Source of the DNA: Micromonospora matsumotoense
GTDB lineage: Bacteria > Actinomycetota > Actinomycetes > Mycobacteriales > Micromonosporaceae
NCBI RefSeq assembly: GCF_900091525.1
Contig: NZ_FMCU01000006.1
Span: forward strand, 248,001-312,000
DNA length: 64,000 bases
Reading direction: 5' to 3'
In this document: in pieces, positions 18,033-27,083 of the stretch
Position numbering within the stretch: position 1 is the stretch's first letter
How the letters are laid out: the number at the start of each line of letters is the position of its first letter
Translations under genes and position numbers: made by a program
Notes under the pieces: generated by a model
Database searches by the model: none
What the model was told of the DNA's origin: nothing
What the model saw: only the letters and a program-made list of their open reading frames with translations

Positions 18033-18061
18033 CCGTCCGGGCGCACGTCGCGCCCGGACGG
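18033..18061 (+). terminator. Hairpin terminator after tsf
   Basis: A perfect 12-bp stem CCGTCCGGGCGC/GCGCCCGGACGG with a 5-base loop begins 8 bases after the tsf stop. There is no U-tract. Confidence 0.65.
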
Positions 18062-18073
18062 GCACGCAACGTC

Positions 18074-18121
18074 GACGAGGAGGCCGCTGGTGTACGCGAC
18101 AGGCACCGCGGCCTCCTCGTC
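18074..18121. other. Second long hairpin in tsf-pyrH gap
   Basis: A perfect 14-bp stem GACGAGGAGGCCGC/GCGGCCTCCTCGTC encloses 20 bases, whose ends GGTG/CACC can pair further. It lies just before a TAGGGT -10-like box (18125-18130) for pyrH. It may be a second terminator or a regulatory structure. Confidence 0.5.
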
Positions 18122-18193
18122 ACATAGGGTCGGCAACGGGCAGGTACGCGGTGACGCGGCGCGGTCGACGCGTACGCGGGAGGGGCGGGGCGG

Positions 18194-18961
18194 ATGACAC
18201 AGGTTGTGAACGACCGGAGCCTGGAGGCGGACGACCCGACGGCACCGCCGCCCGGCCGCGCCCGCCGGGTGGTGCTGAAGCTCTCCGGTGAGGTCTTCGG
18301 CGGTGGGGCGATCGGTGTCGACCCGGACGTCGTGCAGGCCATCGCCCGGCAGATCGCCACCGTGGTACGTCGTGGTGTGCAGGTCTCCGTGGTGGTCGGC
18401 GGCGGCAACTTCTTCCGCGGTGCCGAGTTGCAGAAGCGTGGCATGGACCGGGCCCGCGCCGACTACATGGGCATGTTGGGCACCGTGATGAACTGCCTGG
18501 CGTTGCAGGACTTCCTGGAGAAGGAGGGCATCGAGACGCGGGTACAGAGCGCGATCACGATGGCCCAGGTCGCCGAGCCGTACATACCGCTGCGGGCGAT
18601 CCGGCACCTGGAGAAAGGACGCGTGGTGATCTTCGGCGCGGGTGCCGGGATGCCGTACTTCTCCACCGACACGGTGGCCGCCCAGCGGGCGCTGGAGATC
18701 CGCGCCGACGTGGTGCTGATGAGCAAGAACGGCGTGGACGGCGTCTACAGCGCCGACCCGCGGATCGACCCGGACGCCAGTAAGTTCGACTCGATCACCT
18801 TTTCCGAGGTGTTGCAACGCAACCTGCGGGTGGCCGACGCGGCGGCGTTCAGCCTCTGCATGGAGAACGGGCTGCCGATGCTGGTCTTCGGCGCCCAGGG
18901 CGAGGACACGATCATCCGCGCCGTCGGCGGCGACAAGATCGGTACGCTGATCACCGCCTGA
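18194..18961 (+). CDS. pyrH: Uridylate kinase
   Basis: A 255-residue bacterial UMP kinase that phosphorylates UMP to UDP for pyrimidine synthesis. It belongs to the amino acid kinase fold: [50 protein letters not shown], and [25 protein letters not shown] are signatures. An N-terminal extension of about 25 residues precedes the core, common in actinobacteria. The ATG at 18194 follows a GGGAGGGG site. It is co-directional with frr, as in most bacteria. Confidence 0.97.
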   Translation: MTQVVNDRSLEADDPTAPPPGRARRVVLKLSGEVFGGGAIGVDPDVVQAIARQIATVVRRGVQVSVVVGGGNFFRGAELQKRGMDRARADYMGMLGTVMNCLALQDFLEKEGIETRVQSAITMAQVAEPYIPLRAIRHLEKGRVVIFGAGAGMPYFSTDTVAAQRALEIRADVVLMSKNGVDGVYSADPRIDPDASKFDSITFSEVLQRNLRVADAAAFSLCMENGLPMLVFGAQGEDTIIRAVGGDKIGTLITA

Positions 18962-19046
18962 CCGCTCCCGGCCACCAGTGCGGTCCTGCCGCACCCACAG
19001 CAGCAGCCCAGCCCACGACGAGCAACAGAAGGAGGCGAGGAGACCG

Positions 19047-19604
19047 GTGATCGACGACACCCTCCTCGAGGCCGAGGAAAAGATGGAGCGTGCGGTCGAG
19101 CACGCCAAGGAGGAGTTCGGCGCCATCCGTACCGGTCGCGCCAACGCCGCCATGTTCTCCAAAGTCATCATCGACTACTACGGCACGCCGACCCCGCTGC
19201 CCCAGATGGCGTCCATCGGGGTGCCCGAGCCGCGCATGGCCATCATCAAGCCGTACGACAACTCGCAGATCAATGCCATGGAAAAGGCGATCCGCGACTC
19301 CGACCTCGGGTTGAACCCGAACAACGAGGGCAACCAGCTGCGCATCCTGCTCCCGCAGATGACCGAGGAACGCCGCCGCGAGATGATCAAGGTGGCTCGG
19401 CACAAGGGCGAGGAGGCCAAGGTGGCGGTCCGCAACGTCCGCCGCAAGGGCAAGGAAGAGCTGGACCGCCTGGTCAAGGACGGTGAGGTCGGCGAGGACG
19501 ACGGCCGCCGCGCCGAGAAGGAACTCGACGACCTGACCCAGCGCTACGTCGGCACCGTCGACGAACTGGTCAAGCACAAGGAGTCGGAGCTGCTCGAAGT
19601 CTGA
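19047..19604 (+). CDS. frr: Ribosome recycling factor
   Basis: A 185-residue RRF, which with EF-G splits post-termination ribosomes. It has [28 protein letters not shown] and VKPYD-like [28 protein letters not shown] motifs, and the C-terminal helix [25 protein letters not shown]. The GTG at 19047 follows AAGGAGG at a normal distance, so the upstream in-frame codons are excluded. The gene lies 85 bases after pyrH. Confidence 0.97.
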   Translation: MIDDTLLEAEEKMERAVEHAKEEFGAIRTGRANAAMFSKVIIDYYGTPTPLPQMASIGVPEPRMAIIKPYDNSQINAMEKAIRDSDLGLNPNNEGNQLRILLPQMTEERRREMIKVARHKGEEAKVAVRNVRRKGKEELDRLVKDGEVGEDDGRRAEKELDDLTQRYVGTVDELVKHKESELLEV

Positions 19605-20052
19605 GCCCGGCTGCCACGGCACCGGTGCGGCACCGCCCGTGTGGCGGCGCTGCGCCGGTGCCGCCGTCGTTCGCCCACCCGGCCGGGCCGGTGCGTCAAG
19701 GGGACCGATGGATCGATCCGTGGGCCGGACCGGCCCGTGGGCCGAGCCGGCGGCCGGTCGGCCGGGCGTGGGACCGGTGATGCGGGCGGTCGCGCCAGCG
19801 GGGTGTGGCCGGTGGTCCGGGCGGGTCGCGCCAGCGGGGTGGGGCCGGCCTGCGAGCTGCTGGTGGACCGCCGGGCCGACGTCCACCGTGTCCGGCCGGC
19901 CCGTGCAGTAGGCTCGGCACGATTCCCGGCCACCGGGCGGTGAATGGCGGGGATCGATCGGCCGTCGGGCCGGCCAACCGGAAGTAGTCACGCGGGTAGG
20001 GGATGGTTGTGGTCTTGCGTCATGTGGTGGAACTCGTACCGTCGTCCGGTGC
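19605..20052. other. Intergenic region upstream of cdsA
   Basis: Directly after frr, CGGCACCGG (19617-19625) can pair with CCGGTGCCG (19655-19663), a weak terminator. A roughly 30-base GC-rich segment with TCGCGCCAGCGGGGTG is duplicated near 19790 and 19826. TAGGCT at 19909-19914 resembles a -10. TTGCGT (20015-20020), a 16-base spacer and TACCGT (20037-20042) form a plausible promoter ending ten bases before the cdsA start. No gene is supported. Confidence 0.4.
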
Positions 20053-21381
20053 GTGATGTCCCACCTCGACCCCTACAGCGGCACCGAGCCTCGTGGCTGG
20101 GAGCGATCCGACCGTCCCCCGGCGCTGCCCTGGCCGGAACGGGAGGTCGAGCCGTGGTCGCCCCGGCAGTCCGGTCCCGACCTGTCGGCCGGGCCGCAGG
20201 CCCCGCTCCGGCCACCCGTGCGTCGACACGACGAGCCGAACGGCGGGCCGTACGACGAGCCGGTCGGTGACCGGTTCGGTGCTGACCGCCCTCTCGGCGA
20301 CCTGGTCCGGCCGCTCCCCGACGACGCCCCGACCTCGCACCTCGCCCCGGTGCGGGACGACGACGCCCCGGCTGCGCACCTGACGCCGGTCAGGGACGAC
20401 GACCAGCCGACCGCCCAGTTCGCCCCGGTCCGCGACGACGACGGTTTCCGGTCGTCGTTCCCGTCGCCCGTCGCCGAACCGGAGCCGGCACCGCCGACCG
20501 GCCGGCGGTTCCGGGGTCGGCGGCGGGCCAGCGCGGCCCGACCGGCCACCCCGCTGCCGGCGACCGGTCGGGCCGGCCGGAACCTGCCGGCCGCCATCGG
20601 CGTCGGGCTCGGGCTCGGCGCGCTGGTCCTGGTGCCGCTGTTCTTCTTCCTCCCCGGCTTCCTGGCCGTGCTGGCCGCCGCGATCGGGGTGGGCATCTGG
20701 GAGATGACCCGCGCGGTCCGGCGCAGCGGGGCCCACCCGCCACTGCTGCCGTTGCTCGCCGGTGGTGTGCTCACCATCGGGTTGGCCTGGTTCGCCGGGC
20801 CGGACGCGCTCAGCCTGGGTCTGCTGGTCACCGTGCTGGGCACGATGATCTGGCGGCTGGGTGACGGCCCGGCCGGCTTCCAACGGGACATCACCGCGGC
20901 GACCCTGATCGCGGTCTACGTGCCGTTCCTGGGCGGTTTCGCGGCGATGCTCGCGGCGGCCCCGGGCGACGGCCACCTGCGGGTGCTGGTCACCGTGGTC
21001 GGCGTGGTGCTGTCCGACACCGGTGGGTACGCCGCCGGGGTGTCCTTCGGCAAGCACCCGATGGCCCCCCGGATCAGCCCGAAGAAGTCCTGGGAGGGTT
21101 TCGCCGGCTCGGTCACCGCCGCCGCGGTCGGCAGCGCCCTGCTGCTCTGGCTGCTCTTCGACGTGGCGCCCTGGTGGGGCGCGGTGTTCGGGGTGGCGGT
21201 CTCGGGTGCGGCGGTGCTGGGCGACCTCGCCGAGTCGATGATCAAACGGGATCTCGGTGTGAAGGACATGAGCACCCTGCTGCCCGGACACGGCGGCCTG
21301 ATGGACCGGCTGGACTCGGTCCTGTTCGCCGTACCCACCGCTTATCTGCTGCTGGCGATCCTCGTGCCGGTGGTGGGCTGA
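20053..21381 (+). CDS. cdsA: Phosphatidate cytidylyltransferase with long disordered N-terminus
   Basis: A 442-residue CDP-diacylglycerol synthase, which makes the CDP-DAG precursor of membrane phospholipids. The catalytic membrane domain begins near residue 180 and has about seven helices. The signature SDTGGYAAGVSFGKHPMAPRISPKKSWEGF and the final LGDLAESMIKRDLGVKDMSTLLPGHGGLMDRLDS are intact. The first 180 residues are hydrophilic and low complexity, with three repeats of PVRDDD plus spacer (residues about 97-130). Start is GTG 20053 or the adjoining ATG 20056. The extension is much longer than in most bacteria. Confidence 0.93.
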   Translation: MMSHLDPYSGTEPRGWERSDRPPALPWPEREVEPWSPRQSGPDLSAGPQAPLRPPVRRHDEPNGGPYDEPVGDRFGADRPLGDLVRPLPDDAPTSHLAPVRDDDAPAAHLTPVRDDDQPTAQFAPVRDDDGFRSSFPSPVAEPEPAPPTGRRFRGRRRASAARPATPLPATGRAGRNLPAAIGVGLGLGALVLVPLFFFLPGFLAVLAAAIGVGIWEMTRAVRRSGAHPPLLPLLAGGVLTIGLAWFAGPDALSLGLLVTVLGTMIWRLGDGPAGFQRDITAATLIAVYVPFLGGFAAMLAAAPGDGHLRVLVTVVGVVLSDTGGYAAGVSFGKHPMAPRISPKKSWEGFAGSVTAAAVGSALLLWLLFDVAPWWGAVFGVAVSGAAVLGDLAESMIKRDLGVKDMSTLLPGHGGLMDRLDSVLFAVPTAYLLLAILVPVVG

Positions 21382-21485
21382 GGGATGAATCACGCCGGGC
21401 CGCAGGGGTGGTCCCCCTGGTGGAGGGCGATTCGGCACCTCCGGACGGGCGGGTCCGGCGACCGGCGTGACAGACTGGACCAGCC

Positions 21486-22637
21486 ATGACGAGCCTGCCT
21501 GTGATCCCCGTTGACCCTGACGCCCCCGGCCGCCGCCCGGCGATGCCACCCCGGCACCTCGCCGACCTTGACCTGCCGGGTCGGCGGGCGCTCGTCACCG
21601 AGCTCGGTGAACCGGCCTTCCGGGCCAAGCAGATCTCCCACCACTACTTCGGGCGACTGGTCCGGGACCCGGCCGAGATGACCGACCTGCCGGCGGCCGC
21701 CCGGGACCGGTTGGCCGATGCGCTGCTGCCCCGGCTGCTCACCCCGGTCCGCGAGCTGGCCTGTGACGACGGCGCCACCCGCAAGGCGCTGTGGCGGTTG
21801 CACGACGGGTCGCTGGTGGAGAGCGTGCTGATGGGTTACCCGGACCGGGTCACCGTCTGTATCTCCAGCCAGGCGGGTTGCGGCATGGCCTGCCCGTTCT
21901 GCGCCACCGGCCAGGCCGGGCTGACCCGCAACCTCTCCGCCGCCGAGATCGTCGACCAGGCGGTCTACCTCGCCGGGGTCGCCGCCTCGGGCGCGGTGGC
22001 CGGGTCGCCGCCCCGGTTGTCCCACGTGGTGTTCATGGGCATGGGTGAGCCGCTGGCCAACTACTCCCGGGTCGTCACGGCGATCCGGCGGCTGGTGGCG
22101 CCGGCTCCGGAAGGGCTGGGCCTGTCGCAACGGCACATCACCGTCTCCACGGTCGGCCTGGTGCCGGCCATTCGCCGACTGGCCAGCGAAGACCTCGCGG
22201 TGACCCTTGCGTTGTCGCTGCACGCGCCCGATGATGAGCTGCGCGACGAACTCGTGCCGGTCAACCAGCGCTGGAAGGTAGCCGAGGTGCTGGACGCAGC
22301 GTGGGACTACGCGGCGACGACGGGGCGCCGGGTGTCGATCGAGTACGCGATGATCAAGGACGTGAACGATCAGCCATGGCGGGCCGACCTGCTCGGACGC
22401 CTGCTGGCCGGTAGGTCGGCGCACGTCAACCTCATCCCGCTCAATCCGACACCGGGCAGCCGCTGGGACGCCAGTGCCAAGCCGGTGGAGCGGGAGTTCG
22501 TCCGACGGTTGCGGGAGTCCGGCGTCTCCACCACGGTGCGTGACACCCGGGGACGCGAGATCGACGGTGCGTGCGGGCAGTTGGCTGCCGCGGTGGACAG
22601 TGACATCGAAGCGCCGCGCGGGCGCGACCGGGCGTAG
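21486..22637 (+). CDS. rlmN: 23S rRNA (adenine2503-C2)-methyltransferase RlmN
   Basis: A 383-residue radical SAM enzyme that methylates C2 of A2503 in 23S rRNA and A37 in some tRNAs. The [4Fe-4S] CxxxCxxC is in [17 protein letters not shown] (C132, C136, C139). [30 protein letters not shown] and [18 protein letters not shown] are family motifs. The methyl-carrying Cys is probably in the C-terminal DGACGQL. The ATG at 21486 lies nine bases after a CAGACT -10-like hexamer, so the mRNA may have little or no leader. Confidence 0.95.
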   Translation: MTSLPVIPVDPDAPGRRPAMPPRHLADLDLPGRRALVTELGEPAFRAKQISHHYFGRLVRDPAEMTDLPAAARDRLADALLPRLLTPVRELACDDGATRKALWRLHDGSLVESVLMGYPDRVTVCISSQAGCGMACPFCATGQAGLTRNLSAAEIVDQAVYLAGVAASGAVAGSPPRLSHVVFMGMGEPLANYSRVVTAIRRLVAPAPEGLGLSQRHITVSTVGLVPAIRRLASEDLAVTLALSLHAPDDELRDELVPVNQRWKVAEVLDAAWDYAATTGRRVSIEYAMIKDVNDQPWRADLLGRLLAGRSAHVNLIPLNPTPGSRWDASAKPVEREFVRRLRESGVSTTVRDTRGREIDGACGQLAAAVDSDIEAPRGRDRA

Positions 22638-22659
22638 CGGTACGAGACCAGGAGACATA

Positions 22660-23913
22660 GTGGCGAGTCAGGGTCAGCGTTTCCGGCGTAAGGCGCTCCG
22701 CCGGGGCTACAAGGTCGACGAGGTCGACGCCTTCCTGGACCGGGTGGAGGCGACCCTCGCCGGTCAGCCGGTCGGCGCTCCCGTGGCCTCCCAGGAGGTC
22801 CACGACGTCGTCTTCCGGGTCCGCTTCAACGGCTATGACGAGTGGCAGGTCGACCTGCACCTGGACCGGGTGGAGCGGCAGTTGGCCGAGTTGGAGGAGC
22901 GCGCCGCCCCCAGCGGCCGGGGTGCCGACCCGCGCGGCGCGGACCGGCTCGCCCCGCCGATGCGCGACGACCACCGGGGCCTGCCGTCGGCCCCGCCGCC
23001 GATGCCGCCCCGCGCCATGCCGGCCCAGCCCGGTCCGCCGGACCGTTACGGCAACCGCTACGACGAGCCGAGCGGTGCCTTCGCCGTCGGACGCGATGCG
23101 CCGCGCGGTGGGTACGACGAGCCGAGCGGCGCCTTCGCCGCCGGACGCGATGCGCCGCGCGGTGGGTACGACGAGCCGAGCGGCGCCTTCGCCGCCGGAC
23201 ACGACGCGCCTCGCGGTGGGTACGACGCACCGCGCGGTGGGTACGACGCACCGCGCGGCCAGTTGGGACCGGGCCCCGGTGGGCCGATGGGCCCTGGTCC
23301 GAGCGGGCCGACGGGGCACGGTGGCCCACCGCCGCGGGGCCTGCCGGCCGGCCCGGGTAGTGGCTACGGCCCCCCGGACGAGCAGCGCTTCGACGGTTTC
23401 GAGGCGGGCCGGCACGGTCGTACCGACATGACTGCCGAGATCCGGATGCCGGAGCGGGACCGGATGCCGGAGCGGGACCGGATGCCCGAGCGTGACCGGA
23501 TGCCCGAGCGCGACCCGCGGGAGATGCGTGGCCGTGGTCCGGGAGGCCCGCCGCCGATGTCGCCGCCGCCGATGGGTGGCCCGTCGATGGGCGGGCCCGC
23601 GCCGATGGGCCCGCCGGCCGGCGGTCCGCCGATGGTGGGTCCGCCGATGGCCGGCCCGCCCGGCAGCGAGCTGTACCGGGTCGACCAGATCCGGCGCAGC
23701 TTCCAGGTGCGCCGCTTCGGCAGCGGATACGACCCCGATCAGGTGGACCGGTTCTTCGAGAGCCTGCTCGGTGGGATGCAGGGCCGCAACCAGATGCCGG
23801 TGAACCCGAAGGACCTGGACACGCTGCGGTTCGGGCTGGTGCCCGGTGGTTACTTCGAGGCCGAGGTCGACGCCGCGCTCAAGGACGTCCAGGACATCCT
23901 CTTCGGCCGTTGA
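22660..23913 (+). CDS. DivIVA-domain protein with two terminal modules and a repeat linker
   Basis: A 417-residue protein. The N-terminal RFRRKALRRGYKVDEVDAFLDRVEATL is a DivIVA lipid-binding-type motif, followed by a coiled-coil-like segment VDLHLDRVERQLAELEER. Residues about 85-340 are low complexity: three to four 18-residue repeats (GYDEPSGAFAAGRDAPRG) and four RMPERD hexapeptides, then Gly/Pro/Met repeats. The C-terminal module repeats the theme (QIRRSFQVRRFGSGYDPDQVDRFFESLLGG). DivIVA family proteins mark curved membranes and poles; a role in polar growth or division is an inference. The GTG at 22660 follows AGGAGA. A strong terminator follows. Confidence 0.82.
   Translation: MASQGQRFRRKALRRGYKVDEVDAFLDRVEATLAGQPVGAPVASQEVHDVVFRVRFNGYDEWQVDLHLDRVERQLAELEERAAPSGRGADPRGADRLAPPMRDDHRGLPSAPPPMPPRAMPAQPGPPDRYGNRYDEPSGAFAVGRDAPRGGYDEPSGAFAAGRDAPRGGYDEPSGAFAAGHDAPRGGYDAPRGGYDAPRGQLGPGPGGPMGPGPSGPTGHGGPPPRGLPAGPGSGYGPPDEQRFDGFEAGRHGRTDMTAEIRMPERDRMPERDRMPERDRMPERDPREMRGRGPGGPPPMSPPPMGGPSMGGPAPMGPPAGGPPMVGPPMAGPPGSELYRVDQIRRSFQVRRFGSGYDPDQVDRFFESLLGGMQGRNQMPVNPKDLDTLRFGLVPGGYFEAEVDAALKDVQDILFGR
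23064..23256 (+). repeat. In-frame 54-bp tandem repeats
   Basis: Three nearly identical 54-base units and two shortened 21-base units (GGGTACGACGCACCGCGCGG) encode the repeat linker of the DivIVA-like protein. Four 18-base units encoding RMPERD lie further on, at about 23446-23517. Confidence 0.75.
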
Positions 23914-23926
23914 TCCACCAGATGTG

Positions 23927-23960
23927 ACGAGGGCCCGCCCCGACCGGGGCGGGCCCTCGT
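23927..23960. terminator. Perfect 15-bp hairpin terminator
   Basis: ACGAGGGCCCGCCCC pairs exactly with GGGGCGGGCCCTCGT across a 4-base GACC loop. It separates the plus-strand DivIVA gene from the convergent small membrane protein, so it can serve both. Confidence 0.8.
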
Positions 23961-23978
23961 AGGTGTGGGGCGGTTGCG

Positions 23979-24200
23979 TCAGGAGCGCAGCCCGCTGCGG
24001 CGCAGCACGGCGTCGCCGATGACGATCGCCAGCAACAGCACGGCCAGGCCGACCAGCCAGATGTCCTCGACCTTGCCCTCGTGGTTGCCGCACAGCATCG
24101 CCAACAGCGCCAACGCGGAGAGCACCGCGCCGATCCGCCCGGCCTTGCGGTGCCCGGGCCTGTGCTGATCTGGCGCGGTTACCGGCTCGCTTCCTGCCAC
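23979..24200 (-). CDS. Small two-helix membrane protein, unknown function
   Basis: A 73-residue protein. Two hydrophobic segments, GAVLSALALLAMLCG and DIWLVGLAVLLLAIVIGDAVL, are separated by a short acidic loop (NHEGKVED). The N-terminus is hydrophilic. Similar small proteins are common in Micromonosporaceae, but I cannot name a family. The GTG at 24200 follows GGAAGGA, and CAGACT about 35 bases upstream (24240-24235 on the minus strand) fits a -10 box. This supports it as a real gene despite its size. Confidence 0.7.
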   Translation of the reverse strand: MAGSEPVTAPDQHRPGHRKAGRIGAVLSALALLAMLCGNHEGKVEDIWLVGLAVLLLAIVIGDAVLRRSGLRS

Positions 24201-24355
24201 TGTCGGTCCTTCCCTCGCGATCGGATCTCCGGTTAGTCTGGCACGCCCTGCCCCGGGCCCGGTGCGGGGTCCGCCCTGCTGCGGTGCGGCACGCCGGGAA
24301 AGCCGTGGCGTGCGGCGCGGCTGCTGACCAGCAGCGCCCGCCCCGGCAGGGACCG

Positions 24356-24427
24356 GGAAGCCGCCCCGGCACGGGCGGGGGAAGCCGCCCCGGCACGGGC
24401 GGGGGAAGCCACGCCGGCACGGGCGGG
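24356..24427. repeat. Three tandem 24-bp repeats
   Basis: Three units of GGAAGCCGCCCCGGCACGGG plus CGGG, the third with one change, with a partial fourth copy. They lie in the 362-base gap between the small membrane protein and the MBL-Rieske gene. The G-runs on one strand could form G-quadruplexes. The rest of the gap holds TACACC (24529-24534), a weak -10 for the next gene. Confidence 0.75.
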
Positions 24428-24562
24428 GGAACCGGGAGACCGGGTCCAAGGTCCCCTTCCTGACGGGGCGGATCGGCTCTACCGGCGTCGCGGACCGTCG
24501 ACCACACTGCCTCCGGTAGCGTTCTGACGTACACCTTGATTGTCTGTTTGAGGGGGACTGCG

Positions 24563-26152
24563 GTGCGAGTGACCGGTACGGGACATGCCAGCATGCGGAT
24601 CGACACGGCTGCGGGCAGCATCCTGTGCGACCCGTGGGTCAATCCGGCCTACTTCGCCTCCTGGTTTCCGTTCCCCGACAACTCCCTGCTCGACTGGGAC
24701 ACCCTGGGCCAGGTCGACTACCTGTACGTGTCGCACCTGCACCGGGACCACTTCGACGCCAAGCACCTGCGCGACTTCGTCTCGAAGGACGCCACCGTCC
24801 TGCTGCCCGAGTTCCCCACCTCCGAGATGGAGGACGAGCTGCGGGCGCTGGGCTTCACGAAGTTCCTCCGGGCCCCGAACGAGCAGGTGGTGGAGCTGGA
24901 CGGCGGCCTGAAGATCATGATCCAGGCGCTGACCAGCCCGACCGACGGCCCGATCGGCGACTCGTCGCTCTGGGTGGAGTACGACGGGGTCCGGCTGCTC
25001 AACCAGAACGACGCCCGCCCCACCGACCTGACCGTCTTCGCCGAGCTGGGTCACGTGCACGCGCACCTGCTCCAGTTCTCGGGCGCGATCTGGTATCCGA
25101 TGGTCTACGAGCTGCCGCAGGCGGCCAAGACCGCGTTCGGCAAGCAGAAGCGGGAGCGGCAGTTCGACCGGACCTGGCGCTACATCGACGACCTGAAGGC
25201 CGACCACGTCTTCCCGATCGCCGGCCCGCCGTGCTTCCTCGACGACGCGCTGTGGCAGTTCAACGACATCCACGGCGACGAGGGCAACATCTTCCCCGAC
25301 CAGTCGGTGTTCCTGTCCGAGTACGCGAAGGTCGGCGGCACCAACGGCATCGTGCTGCTGCCCGGCAGCGTCGCCGAGGTGACCACCTCCGGCGCGACCA
25401 CCACCCACCCGCAGCCGGTCGAGGAGTTCTTCGCGAACAAGACGGCGCACCTGGAGGAGATGCGGGAGCGCAAGCGGGGCATCATCGAGGCGGAGAAGGC
25501 GTCCTGGCGGCACCCCGAGGTGGACGTGCTGGCCGGGATGAAGAGCCGGATCGAGCCGCTGCTCGAAGAGTCGATCTATCTGGCCAAGGGCGTCGGCGGC
25601 CCGGTCCGCTTCGACTTGGTCGGCACCGACAGTTCGGGCGGGGAGACCATTGAATCCATCGTGGTGGACTTCCCGGGCAAGCAGGTCCGGCCGTACGCCG
25701 ACGAGAAGGTCCGCTACCGGTTCCGTACCGAGCGGGCGCTGATCGAGCACCTGCTGCACATCGACGAGGTCGACTGGGTCAACTCGCTCTTCCTGTCCTG
25801 CCGCTTCTCGGCCGCCCGGATCGGCCAGTACAACGAGTTCGTGTACGCCTTCTTCAAGTGTCTGTCCACCGAGCGCCTCCAGTACGCCGAGGGCTGGTAC
25901 GACGAGCACGAGCGCAGCACCGACGCCGAGGACATCACCCTGGGTGACTGGGTGGTGCAGCGTCGCTGCCCGCACCTGAAGGCGGACCTGACCCGGTTCG
26001 GCATCGTCGACGGCGACCAGCTCACCTGCCAACTGCACGGCTGGAAGTTCGACCTGCCCTCCGGCCGCTGCCTGACCAGCGTCGGCCACAAGATCCGCGC
26101 CGGCCGGGTGGACGCGGAAGCGCCCGCCCCGGCCGGTGGACCAGCCAACTGA
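24563..26152 (+). CDS. MBL-fold hydrolase fused to a C-terminal Rieske [2Fe-2S] domain
   Basis: A 529-residue protein. The N-terminal two-thirds is a metallo-beta-lactamase-superfamily (UlaG-like) domain with the metal motif SHLHRDHFD (HxHxDH, about residues 59-66) and QNDARPTDL further on. The C-terminus carries a Rieske cluster site: CPH at about residue 470 and CQLHGW about 20 residues later, giving the CxH...CxxH ligands. This MBL plus Rieske combination recalls CMP-N-acetylneuraminate hydroxylase, where the Rieske domain is N-terminal instead. The reaction is unknown; an oxygenase-like or redox-linked hydrolase is possible. The GTG at 24563 follows AGGGGG. Confidence 0.85.
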   Translation: MRVTGTGHASMRIDTAAGSILCDPWVNPAYFASWFPFPDNSLLDWDTLGQVDYLYVSHLHRDHFDAKHLRDFVSKDATVLLPEFPTSEMEDELRALGFTKFLRAPNEQVVELDGGLKIMIQALTSPTDGPIGDSSLWVEYDGVRLLNQNDARPTDLTVFAELGHVHAHLLQFSGAIWYPMVYELPQAAKTAFGKQKRERQFDRTWRYIDDLKADHVFPIAGPPCFLDDALWQFNDIHGDEGNIFPDQSVFLSEYAKVGGTNGIVLLPGSVAEVTTSGATTTHPQPVEEFFANKTAHLEEMRERKRGIIEAEKASWRHPEVDVLAGMKSRIEPLLEESIYLAKGVGGPVRFDLVGTDSSGGETIESIVVDFPGKQVRPYADEKVRYRFRTERALIEHLLHIDEVDWVNSLFLSCRFSAARIGQYNEFVYAFFKCLSTERLQYAEGWYDEHERSTDAEDITLGDWVVQRRCPHLKADLTRFGIVDGDQLTCQLHGWKFDLPSGRCLTSVGHKIRAGRVDAEAPAPAGGPAN

Positions 26153-26325
26153 CCAGTCGTTCCCGACCGCTCCCGTCCTCGCTGCCGCCCGATGGGGTGG
26201 CGGCAACTGACGCCGTTCCCACCCCGCCACTCCCCGTTTCCGGCGACCATGACGTGGTGCCGGCCCGGCTGACCGGTGCACTCCGGGCACGGTGACGTCA
26301 GGACCGACAGGGCGGGTGGGGCGGG

Positions 26326-26997
26326 GTGGTGGACGAGGAGGAGTACGAGTTCGGGCACCGGCGGGAGAAGGAGCGGGACGCCTCCCGGGTGGAGGCGTTC
26401 AGCGACGCGGTGATCGCCATCGTGCTCACCCTGATGGCGGTGGACCTGCTCCAACTCAGTCCGCAGCGGCCCGAGGGGCAGGAGCTGCCCGACGCGCTGT
26501 TCCACGAGTGGCCCGCCTACCTGGCGTTCGTGATCACGTTCGTGATCGTCGGACAGGTCTGGTTGACCCACCACAACATGTGGCGGTACGTCGTCAAGGT
26601 CGACCAGCTGCTGCTCGTACTCAATCTGCTGTTGTTGCTGTTCGTGGCGGCCATTCCGTTCGCCGCCAGCCTGCTCGCCGACAATCTGCGGGGCACCGTC
26701 GCCGACCAGCGGTTGACCGCCGCGCTCTATGTGGGCACGGTGCTCGGTGAGGCGCTGTTCTTCAACCTGAGCTGGTGGTGGGCCCGCCGCCGACGGCTGC
26801 TCGACCCCGGGCTGGACCCCCGGTTGGCCCGCGCTGTGGCCCGCCGCTTCCTGCTCGGCCCGTTGCTCTACGTGGTCGCGTTCGGCATCTCCTTCGTCGA
26901 CCCGGTGCTCAGCCTCGCGGCGTACTTCCTGTTGACCGGGCTGTACCTGGTCCGGGGCCCCGGCGACCTGCCGTCCTCCCGCCCGGCCCCCGCCTGA
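26326..26997 (+). CDS. TMEM175/DUF1211 family potassium-channel-like membrane protein
   Basis: A 223-residue membrane protein. The first helix holds RVEAFSDAVIAIVLTLMAVDL, the RxxxFSD motif of the TMEM175 (DUF1211) family, whose bacterial members form tetrameric K+ channels. Six hydrophobic segments are visible, including YLAFVITFVIVGQVWLTHHN, LLLVLNLLLLLFVAAIPFAASLL and the last LAAYFLLTGLYLVRG. A charged cytoplasmic N-terminus precedes helix 1. The GTG at 26326 is followed directly by a second GTG. Channel function is assigned by family only. Confidence 0.85.
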   Translation: MVDEEEYEFGHRREKERDASRVEAFSDAVIAIVLTLMAVDLLQLSPQRPEGQELPDALFHEWPAYLAFVITFVIVGQVWLTHHNMWRYVVKVDQLLLVLNLLLLLFVAAIPFAASLLADNLRGTVADQRLTAALYVGTVLGEALFFNLSWWWARRRRLLDPGLDPRLARAVARRFLLGPLLYVVAFGISFVDPVLSLAAYFLLTGLYLVRGPGDLPSSRPAPA

Positions 26998-27083
26998 CCA
27001 CCCGGCGGCGGGCCCGTCGCGGAACGGGCGGGCCGGGCGCGGAACGGGCGGGCCGGGCGGGGGCCGGGCGGAAGCGGAGGGCG

